From Hymenobacter duratus (GTDB lineage: Bacteria; Bacteroidota; Bacteroidia; Cytophagales; Hymenobacteraceae): 64,000 nt of DNA. The notes beneath the pieces were generated by a model that worked only from the letters and a program-made list of their open reading frames with translations, was not told the origin of the DNA and made no database searches. The stretch is taken from assembly GCF_014698995.1 (NCBI RefSeq), contig NZ_JACWZZ010000001.1, positions 826,501-890,500 on the forward strand, read 5' to 3'. The position numbers and the translations under genes are program-made. This document shows, one piece after another, positions 35,030 through 41,632 of this stretch. Position 1 is the first letter of the stretch, and the number at the start of each line of letters is the position of its first letter.

Positions 35030-35449
35030 ATGAATTTATTTCTGCGCGGCCTGCTCTGTCTGCTGCTAGTTTTGCCTGCCACAGTCCTTGCGCAAACCAA
35101 CGACGGATTTATCCGGCGCGACGGCACTATGTACGTGCTTCGCAATGGCCAGCCGCGCCCGATGCCGCATGATGTACACCTGCCCAACGGCCGTACTGTC
35201 ACGCACGATGGGTTTGTGGTGGAGCCCGGAGGCCAGCGCACGGAACTGCGCGACGGCAGCGGCTGCGACCTTACGGGCAGTACTGCTACAGTTGCCACGC
35301 AGGCTGGCCGGGTAGTGCTGGCACCTGCAGCCGTTGGTACCGGACCTGTGTTCGTGCAGGCCGCAGCGGGCAACAACCTAAGCCGCTGGGCCGGCTGGCG
35401 CGGCAAAGGCCACTACAAAAAGCGCAAGCACAAAAAGCACGGGAAATAG
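35030..35449 (+). CDS. Secreted DUF6799-like protein
   Basis: A 139-residue protein with signal peptide MNLFLRGLLCLLLVLPATVL (cleavage near LAQ). The mature part begins 'DGFIRRDGTMYVLRNGQPRP' and continues 'VHLPNGRTVTHDGFVVEPGG', two related units 'DG-x-(V/I)-x-x-x-G' that match the DUF6799 pattern I recall in Hymenobacter. The C-terminus is very basic ('GKGHYKKRKHKKHGK'). Likely exported and envelope-associated; function unknown. Confidence 0.75.
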   Translation: MNLFLRGLLCLLLVLPATVLAQTNDGFIRRDGTMYVLRNGQPRPMPHDVHLPNGRTVTHDGFVVEPGGQRTELRDGSGCDLTGSTATVATQAGRVVLAPAAVGTGPVFVQAAAGNNLSRWAGWRGKGHYKKRKHKKHGK

Positions 35450-35535
35450 AGCGGCAGCCTGCTCACGCCCGACCCGCGAGCTGCCGATACGGTACCTGCC
35501 GGCCTGGTTTACGTGCCTGATAGAACTGCCGGTGG

Positions 35536-37395
35536 CTATTTCACTTCGTCGGCATCGGTGTCAATGAAGAATGTGCGGCCCTGCTGCGTGACGCGGGCCC
35601 GGCCATCCATAAAATCGGCCGCGTTGCTGTACTGCGCGAAAGGCTCGGTGCCGCTGGCAGGGTCCTGCAGGTACTCCTCGGTAATAAAGGTGTACTGCCC
35701 GTTGCGCTTCACACGCGCCAGCCCGTTTCGGAACGGATAAGCCTCCTGAAAAATAACCGGGTTTTCCGGTTGCTCATTGGGGTTGGTGATGTAAAACCAG
35801 CCCCGGCGGTCGAGCACGGCCGCCTTCCCGGCACTGAACGGCAGGGCATTGTAATAGTAGAAGCTGCTCTCTTGCCCGTCTTCATTCAGAAACGTGTAGA
35901 GCTTCCCGACCCGGGCGCGGGCGTAGCCCTCCGCGTAAGGTTGTAGCGCATCGTAGGCTGGCGGCACCACTTCCCGGCCCTCCTCATCGATGAACCCGAA
36001 ACTGCCCTCGTGCTCCACAATGGCGCGCCCATCTTCCTGGAAGCTCTCCGCTGCTGTGTAGCGAGCCGGTACCAGCGTATCGCCATGGGCCGTGAGGTAG
36101 CCCCACTTTCCCTGCTCCTGAAACGGAACCGGCGGCCCGGCTGTAACAGTTCGTACACCCCACCACAGCAGCAGCGCCGCCAGCACACCCGCCCCGCCAA
36201 TAGCGGCCCGGGCCCGGTACCGCCGCCATTGCCGCAGATACTGCTTGGCCTGCCGCCAGTTGCGGGTACCAGTCTGGGGTGCCTGGGCAGAGCTTGGCTG
36301 TTGCAGCTGCAGCATGAGGGCTTCCAGCTGCCTGATGCGGCTATCCAGCGCCCGGTTGCGGTCCTCCAAATCGTTGCGGGATGCTTGCATGGCTGCTTCC
36401 AGACGCTCCTTTTCCCGGTTTTCGGTAGCGAGGCGGGCCTGCAGGTTTTGAGCTTCGGGCGTAACGGGAGGCGCGGCAGCCAGCTGCTCCCGCAGCTGCG
36501 CAATACTTTGCTCCCGTTCTTTCTCCCGGGTTTCCAGGGCACGCAGCTGTTCCCCGAGCTCGGCCTGCATGCTCGCTCGGATGCGTTCCAGCTCCTCCTT
36601 CTGTTGCTGCGGGGCCGTGGCATAGGTGTCGGCGGGTAGCTGGTCGGGCTCGTCGTGGGCAATGTCCTCGGCTCCCAGCCAGCGCCAGAACCAGCCTGCC
36701 GCCCGCCGGATCTGGCTGGCTTCTTCGGAGGGGGCAGTTGCTGCAGAAGCAGGAGCCGCGGCAAAAGAAGCCGCTTGCCCGGTGGGTGGCTCGAGGCCGG
36801 CGTGGGGCTGCGCAGAAGCCAGCTCTTGCGCCAGTTGGGCAATGTCGGCCGGGGTGAGGTCTATTTCCGGGGTGCTCAGCTGGCGCAGTCGGCGGGTGCA
36901 GCGCGCCGGATCAGGCAGCAGATGGAAACTGCTGCTGGCGGGCACGCTACTCATGCGCTGCTCCACCTCGGGTCCCAGCACTACAGGCGCTTCAAACAAA
37001 ACCAGCCCCGAAATAAAGTTCAGGTTGGCGGCCTCGGGAGGCAGCTGCGGCCGGAGCCAGGCCGCCAGCGCTTCTTTCTGCCGGCTGAACTGCTGAAAAG
37101 GATTGTCGGCCCCTCCGGAGCCAGTCAGAGGCTGGTTGTTGAGGCGCCAGGCACCGTATCCGAAATCAGGCATGTGGAGCGGCCCGCCCCCGGCAACCAG
37201 CAGCAGCAGCACGATGCTGTGAGGCCGGATGAGCACGGCGTCGAGCGTTTCGCTGTCCGCTCCGGAAAGAGACAGGTTGCCCAGCAGCAGAGTAGCCGGA
37301 GCAGTGGTTTCGGCCAGCAGGGCGGCTTGCAGGGCATCGAACTGCTGCTGGCGAAAGGAATCAGAAAATGGAGCAGCTTGGTAAGTGTGGAGCAT
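35536..37395 (-). CDS. NERD domain, coiled coil, TM and WG-repeat protein
   Basis: A 619-residue protein from the ATG at 37395. Residues about 10-150 resemble a NERD (nuclease-related) domain: 'DALQAALLAE', 'LDAVLIRPHSIVLLLLVAGG', 'AWLRPQLPPEAANLNFISGL'. Residues 262-365 form a long coiled coil rich in Glu/Arg/Leu, residues about 398-413 are one membrane segment, and 424-619 hold WG repeats ('QGKWGYLTAHGDTLVPARY', 'EGSFGFIDEEGREVVPPAY'). The NERD side should be cytoplasmic and the WG side outside. It is divergent from the gene at 37537 with 141 bases between. The combination suggests a membrane-tethered sensor or defence-type effector, but this is inference. Confidence 0.75.
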   Translation of the reverse strand: MLHTYQAAPFSDSFRQQQFDALQAALLAETTAPATLLLGNLSLSGADSETLDAVLIRPHSIVLLLLVAGGGPLHMPDFGYGAWRLNNQPLTGSGGADNPFQQFSRQKEALAAWLRPQLPPEAANLNFISGLVLFEAPVVLGPEVEQRMSSVPASSSFHLLPDPARCTRRLRQLSTPEIDLTPADIAQLAQELASAQPHAGLEPPTGQAASFAAAPASAATAPSEEASQIRRAAGWFWRWLGAEDIAHDEPDQLPADTYATAPQQQKEELERIRASMQAELGEQLRALETREKEREQSIAQLREQLAAAPPVTPEAQNLQARLATENREKERLEAAMQASRNDLEDRNRALDSRIRQLEALMLQLQQPSSAQAPQTGTRNWRQAKQYLRQWRRYRARAAIGGAGVLAALLLWWGVRTVTAGPPVPFQEQGKWGYLTAHGDTLVPARYTAAESFQEDGRAIVEHEGSFGFIDEEGREVVPPAYDALQPYAEGYARARVGKLYTFLNEDGQESSFYYYNALPFSAGKAAVLDRRGWFYITNPNEQPENPVIFQEAYPFRNGLARVKRNGQYTFITEEYLQDPASGTEPFAQYSNAADFMDGRARVTQQGRTFFIDTDADEVK

Positions 37396-37536
37396 ACGGA
37401 GGCGGGAGGGGGGGGGCACGGCCGCACAAGGGCAGCCGGCTGCCTTGTACGAGCGGAGTGCCGGCATGGTCACCCAACTTTTCCGCCACGGCTTAAGTAT
37501 AGAGAAACACTTTCTTCCGCTTACAACTTTCGCCCC

Positions 37537-37938
37537 ATGGACTCTACGGCCTCGACCCCGCAAACGCCCCAGACACCTACCGTACCGCTTAGCGTGACTG
37601 ATCAGCAGAATACGGCACTCCTGGAAGATACCCTCACCCTGCTCAATGCGGGCATTCCCAATCAGGCCAGCCAGCACGGTCTGGCTGAAATTGAGCGGTG
37701 GCAGGAGGTGCTGCGAGCATCAGAACGAACCGGCCTGGCCAAAATAATCCAGGAGCTGGATACGCTACGCGAGCAGCTGGCCGCCTCCGATACGCAGCCG
37801 CATGAGCTGGCCGAAACGCTGGCCACGCTGGGCGCTGAAACCACCAAAGTAGCCGAGGAGGTGCGGGATGACTATTCAGGGCCGCTTACACAGCTGGGCA
37901 AAGTGCTCATCAAAATAGGCTCTTCGCTTTCCCGCTAG
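37537..37938 (+). CDS. Small helical protein, function unknown
   Basis: A 133-residue soluble protein. After a Thr/Pro-rich N-terminus it is all helix with heptad-like Leu spacing ('QQNTALLEDTLTLLNAG', 'RTGLAKIIQELDTLREQL', 'ETLATLGAETTKVAEEV'), so a coiled coil or four-helix bundle. No family known to me. It is divergent from the NERD-WG gene, which also contains a coiled coil, so partnership is possible but unsupported. A strong hairpin follows at 37963-38020. Confidence 0.65.
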   Translation: MDSTASTPQTPQTPTVPLSVTDQQNTALLEDTLTLLNAGIPNQASQHGLAEIERWQEVLRASERTGLAKIIQELDTLREQLAASDTQPHELAETLATLGAETTKVAEEVRDDYSGPLTQLGKVLIKIGSSLSR

Positions 37939-37962
37939 CCCGAGAGGCTACCTACCAAACTG

Positions 37963-38020
37963 AAAATTCCCGCCTGCCCGCCGACCTGATGAGGTTGGCC
38001 GGCAGGCGGGAATTTTTGTT
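37963..38020. terminator. Strong terminator
   Basis: A 16-base perfect outer stem (AAAATTCCCGCCTGCC, 37963-37978 with 38001-38016) with further inner pairing (CCGACCT/AGGTTGG), then a T run. Confidence 0.82.
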
Positions 38021-38121
38021 ATCGTTTTGATGATGAGATGGATAGAGAAATGTAGACGCCGAATCAGTGAAAGCTGGAAATGTGCCAGCTACTTTTGCCT
38101 GACTTTGCGGTTCACTGATCT

Positions 38122-39144
38122 ATGTCTGGTTTCCCCTTTTCCTCTGCTCTTCCCGACCTTACGCTCTATGACCCTTTCGGGGGCATGCGCTTCGGGCCGC
38201 AGCACTGTTTTCTGTGCGGCACTTCCATCACGCCCGGCACCGACGTCGTGCCGGTATTTGCCGAATGGCTGATGACGCGCTACCAGCTGCATGAGCGCCA
38301 GATCAAGCTGCTCGATATGCGCATTGTGGCTTACCAGGACCTGCATATTGCCTGCTGCTCTCGCTGCCGGACGCAGCATGTAGAGCCGCTGGAAGCCGCC
38401 GTGGAAGCCGCTGCCAGCCAGGGGCCGGAAGGTCTCCGGGTACTGGATGAGAAAACGCTGTTTCTGTGGCTGGGCAAGATGTTCTACGGGGTACTCGTCA
38501 CCGAACTGCTCAACGAACTGGAGCCGCTGGCGAGGCCGCAATACCCGCTGGCCGAAAACGCGCAGATGCTACGCCGCTTTCAAGCTTTTTTTCAGACTTT
38601 TCAGGCCCTGCGGGTGCCTATCGAGTTTGACGATTTCATGCCGGCTTCCGTTTTCATACTTGAAACCGACCCGGCCCAGGACGCAATTTCCTTCGAATAT
38701 GACGACGACCTGACCACGCTGGTGTTCAGCATCAAGCTGGGTGCTATGGTGTTGACTACCTGCTTGGTAGATAATGGAATTATCCGGCAGGCGATGCGCC
38801 GTGTGTACGAAGATGCCCGTCGCCCTCTGCACCCGATTCAGGTAGCTGAGTTCAAGGCGCGCGTGTATTATGCCGCCTATCTGCTGAACGTGGTACCCGA
38901 TTACTACGCGCGCCCGGTTCACCCCGGCGACGACCATCTGGTATACGACTCAGTTATCGACGACGTAACCGGCGACATATTCAACCCGTGGGAGAATAGC
39001 GCCTATGGGCAGTCGTTGCTGGAAATGTGGAAGCGTTGGCAGATTCCGACAGAAGAAATCATGCGCGACCCGCAGCAGCCGCTAAGCTTCCTCTACGACG
39101 AGCACGGGCAACCCCGGGAGGTGGCGCGCTATCCGCCGGAGTAG
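38122..39144 (+). CDS. Protein with two CxxC pairs, function unknown
   Basis: A 340-residue soluble protein. The N-terminal 80 residues contain a probable zinc site: 'FGPQHCFLCGTSITPGTDVV' and 'DLHIACCSRCRTQHVEP', i.e. two C-x2-C pairs about 45 residues apart, as in HNH-like or treble-clef modules. The rest is helical with acidic patches ('PIEFDDFMPASVFILETDPA', 'ENSAYGQSLLEMWKRW'). There is no signal peptide. A protein or nucleic-acid binding role is possible; I know of no characterised relative. Confidence 0.68.
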   Translation: MSGFPFSSALPDLTLYDPFGGMRFGPQHCFLCGTSITPGTDVVPVFAEWLMTRYQLHERQIKLLDMRIVAYQDLHIACCSRCRTQHVEPLEAAVEAAASQGPEGLRVLDEKTLFLWLGKMFYGVLVTELLNELEPLARPQYPLAENAQMLRRFQAFFQTFQALRVPIEFDDFMPASVFILETDPAQDAISFEYDDDLTTLVFSIKLGAMVLTTCLVDNGIIRQAMRRVYEDARRPLHPIQVAEFKARVYYAAYLLNVVPDYYARPVHPGDDHLVYDSVIDDVTGDIFNPWENSAYGQSLLEMWKRWQIPTEEIMRDPQQPLSFLYDEHGQPREVARYPPE

Positions 39145-39184
39145 CAGACGCGAGGGCCGGTATCGGGAAGGCGGGCTTCTGCGG

Positions 39185-39712
39185 TTAGCTGGCCTGCCAA
39201 ACAGGCTCAAACTTGAATTTGGTGAGCTTGATATTGGTCCAGCGGCCTTCGAGGCCACTTTTACACTCTTTCTCATTCACCAGCACGTCCACGCAGTGGC
39301 GGTGGCGACGATTCATCGTATCGTGGATGATATAGATGCCATCCAATGCATCAGAAATGCCGCTCACGCGCACTTTATCACCGTATTTGAACGGTCCGCC
39401 CCAATGGCTGAGTAGGTCGCGGGATACGGCCAGCCAGCGGGTTTTGCTGGAATGGCGGGTTGGAATGATGGAGCCGTCGGCAGTTTCCATCGGGGCATCA
39501 TCGGTCTGGCCCACTTCGGGCCAGTAAGTAGTAGCCGTAACAGTGTAGGCTAGCGTTTGGGGAGGCAGAATACGCTTGATAGGCGTTGCCGGTACTGCTA
39601 AAGCTACCGGGCGGGGGCTAATGCTGGCTACCGTGGAAGGAAGCGCAAGCGCCGAAACAGGGAAGGTACGGGGAGGGAAGAGGAAGGTCAGTAGGAATAA
39701 CGCAATGGACAT
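39185..39712 (-). CDS. Exported 3D-domain (double-psi beta-barrel) protein
   Basis: A 175-residue protein with a hydrophobic start (1-20) serving as signal or anchor. From residue 50 on it matches the 3D domain: 'YTVTATTYWPEVGQTDDAP', 'ETADGSIIP', 'LAVSRDLLSHWGGPFKYGDK', 'DGIYIIHDTMNRR' and 'HCVDVLVNEKE'. The three conserved Asp (in QTDDAP-type, HDTMN and VDVLV positions) are the MltA/3D catalytic or structural set. Likely a cell-wall-associated protein that may act on peptidoglycan. A good -33/-7 promoter pair lies about 230 bases upstream. Confidence 0.82.
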   Translation of the reverse strand: MSIALFLLTFLFPPRTFPVSALALPSTVASISPRPVALAVPATPIKRILPPQTLAYTVTATTYWPEVGQTDDAPMETADGSIIPTRHSSKTRWLAVSRDLLSHWGGPFKYGDKVRVSGISDALDGIYIIHDTMNRRHRHCVDVLVNEKECKSGLEGRWTNIKLTKFKFEPVWQAS

Positions 39713-40153
39713 GACGTTTGGGTTCGTGGACTCTCACTTGGCCCGGAGAGGATGGACTGCCGGCCCGACTCGGCTACAGGAAAGGCGCCATCTACATTAG
39801 TAGAGAAAAAACGCCTTTTAAAGTATGATGAGCGGCGATTAGGCCGCAAATGTGCAGATTTGAGAAGTAAATAGGGTTTAAATATAGATAATTGTAATAA
39901 TAAATTGCACTTACAAAATGATGTCATTTTGAAGGCTACAAAGGTAAGAGGTTTTTTTTAAATGAGGCAAAGTGCAATTGCTAACTATATTAGTTTAACT
40001 GCTGCCCGGATGATAGATAGTTGACGCCCCCATACGAGTCAGGGCCACCTGGAGTTTTAACCACTTCAATAACCCACTTCAGTTCAAAGCGTATGCACTG
40101 CACAGTGTGCTAATGGTAGCACACTCTTGGCTTGGCCCTGTTGCTTTATTCAT
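39713..40153. other. AT-rich 440-base divergent intergenic region
   Basis: No gene recognised. The region is AT-rich and holds the promoter at 39939-39971 for the 3D-domain gene with a leader of about 220 bases. A frame on the minus strand through 39688-39927 looks like chance. The right part leads into the royal-jelly-family lipoprotein gene. Confidence 0.5.
39939..39971 (-). promoter_or_regulatory. Bacteroidota-type promoter (-33 TTTG, -7 TACCTTTG)
   Basis: TTTG at 39968-39971 and TACCTTTG at 39939-39946 on the minus strand with 21 bases between, matching the Bacteroidota TTTG-N19-21-TAnnTTTG pattern. It reads toward the 3D-domain gene. It is the best-formed promoter I see in the window. 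Confidence 0.6.
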
Positions 40154-41341
40154 ATGAATCTGATTTCTCCATCCCGGTTCTGGCTGTTGAACCTCGGCCT
40201 GGCTGCCGCCTTGCTGCCCGCCTGTTCCTCGCCTTCCGCACCTGTCACCGATGCCAGCGGCACCGCCGCCACTACCGATTCCGCCCAGACAACTGCGCCC
40301 GTAGCGCCGGCCAACTCGCCGCTGCAGGTGGTGGCCCAGTTCCGGGAGCCGCAGATGGTGGGCGTGGCCGTGCTGCCCGACGGCCGCGTGTTTGCCGACT
40401 TCCCGCGCTGGGACAACAACCCCGTGAACCCCATTGCGGAGGTGATGCCCGACGGTTCAGTGAAAGGCTACCCCGACGCCGACTGGTGCGCCTGGAATGA
40501 AACCGTGAAGAACGAGCCCCAGAAGCACTGGATCTGCCCCCAGAGCGTGCATGCTGACAAAACCGGGATGCTGTGGGTGCTCGATCCGGCCTCGCCCGGC
40601 ATCAAGGGCACGGTGCCCGGCGGCCCCAAACTGGTCAAGATTGACCCCAAAACCGACAAAGTGGTGCAGAACATCAGCATCCCGGAAAGCGTGGCCTCAC
40701 GCAAATCCTACCTCAACGACGTCCGCATCGATACCCAGAACCAGTACGCCTACATCACCGAATCGGGAGTAGGCAGTCTGGTGGTGGTGGACTTGAAGTC
40801 GGGTAAGGCGCGGAAGCTGCTGGCGGGCCACTCCTCGATGATGGGCGACACCACGCTCAACATCAAGGCCGACGGCAAGGAACTGATTGATGCCACTGGC
40901 AAGCGCGCCCAGTTCAACGCCGACGGCATTGCCCTGAGCCAGGATATGCAGTACCTCTACTGGAAGCCCCTGACCAGCTACACCCTGTTCCGCATCAAAA
41001 CGGAAGCCCTGCGCAACCCCGCCCTCACGGATGCCCAATTAGCCAAGCAAATTGAGGACTTGGGCAAAGTGCCCGCCTCCGACGGCATGGAAATCGATGC
41101 CCAGAACAATCTGTATCTGAGCGCCTTCGAGGACCACTCCATCAAGCGCCGCACGCCGGCCGGCAAAATCGAGACGGTGGTGCAGGACCCGCGCCTGGAA
41201 TGGCCCGACACGTTTGCTTTCTCTGGCGACGGTAAAACCCTGTACGTGACCACCTCGTCCATCCACAAAACCGCCACTTGGAACAAGGGCATCGGCAAGC
41301 AGGACCAGCCCTACTACATCTTCAAGATGGCATTGAAGTAG
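40154..41341 (+). CDS. Major royal jelly/yellow-family beta-propeller lipoprotein
   Basis: A 395-residue protein with lipobox 'LLPAC' at the end of the signal. The mature part begins with a Thr/Ala linker, then propeller blades: 'GVAVLPDGRVFADFPRWDNN', 'NEPQKHWICPQSVHADK', 'GMLWVLDPASPG', 'LNDVRIDTQNQYAYITESGV' and 'DGMEIDAQNNLYLSAFEDHS', the MRJP/yellow repeats shared with SMP-30-like lactonases. Bacterial members are exported proteins of unknown ligand. Start at the ATG at 40154. A palindromic repeat follows. Confidence 0.87.
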   Translation: MNLISPSRFWLLNLGLAAALLPACSSPSAPVTDASGTAATTDSAQTTAPVAPANSPLQVVAQFREPQMVGVAVLPDGRVFADFPRWDNNPVNPIAEVMPDGSVKGYPDADWCAWNETVKNEPQKHWICPQSVHADKTGMLWVLDPASPGIKGTVPGGPKLVKIDPKTDKVVQNISIPESVASRKSYLNDVRIDTQNQYAYITESGVGSLVVVDLKSGKARKLLAGHSSMMGDTTLNIKADGKELIDATGKRAQFNADGIALSQDMQYLYWKPLTSYTLFRIKTEALRNPALTDAQLAKQIEDLGKVPASDGMEIDAQNNLYLSAFEDHSIKRRTPAGKIETVVQDPRLEWPDTFAFSGDGKTLYVTTSSIHKTATWNKGIGKQDQPYYIFKMALK

Positions 41342-41351
41342 CACCGCAGGC

Positions 41352-41435
41352 AGTAACACGAACCTTGCAGTTCGCGTCCCCGTGCCGTAACAACGGTAGT
41401 CGTTCGGGGGCGCGAACTGCAAAGTTCGCGCTACT
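41352..41435. repeat. Intergenic inverted repeat (GCAGTTCGCG...CGCGAACTGC)
   Basis: Arms 41352-41382 and 41405-41435, near-perfect complements with GCAGTTCGCG and CGCGAACTGC cores and CCCCG/CGGGG ends, around a 22-base loop. It lies between the royal-jelly-family gene and sucA. Confidence 0.75.
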
Positions 41436-41575
41436 GCTTCACCGAAAGCCGTTTCTGTTCAACGGGAGCGGCTTTTGTATTTATTTGATAGATTGGACAT
41501 CGGTACCTGTGTAAGAAACACAGGCGGAATTATCTAGTTGATTAGCAGGTTTATGTGTACATGCGCATATCAGTT

Positions 41576-41605
41576 TTTGCTTCCTGATCAGTCTATTTAC
41601 CTTTA
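41576..41605 (+). promoter_or_regulatory. Likely sucA promoter
   Basis: TTTG at 41576-41579 and TACCTTTA at 41598-41605, spacing 18, about 27 bases before the sucA start. One base off the -7 consensus and one base short in spacing. Confidence 0.45.
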
Positions 41606-41632
41606 CCCCCTGACACCACCAGTTCCCACCGC

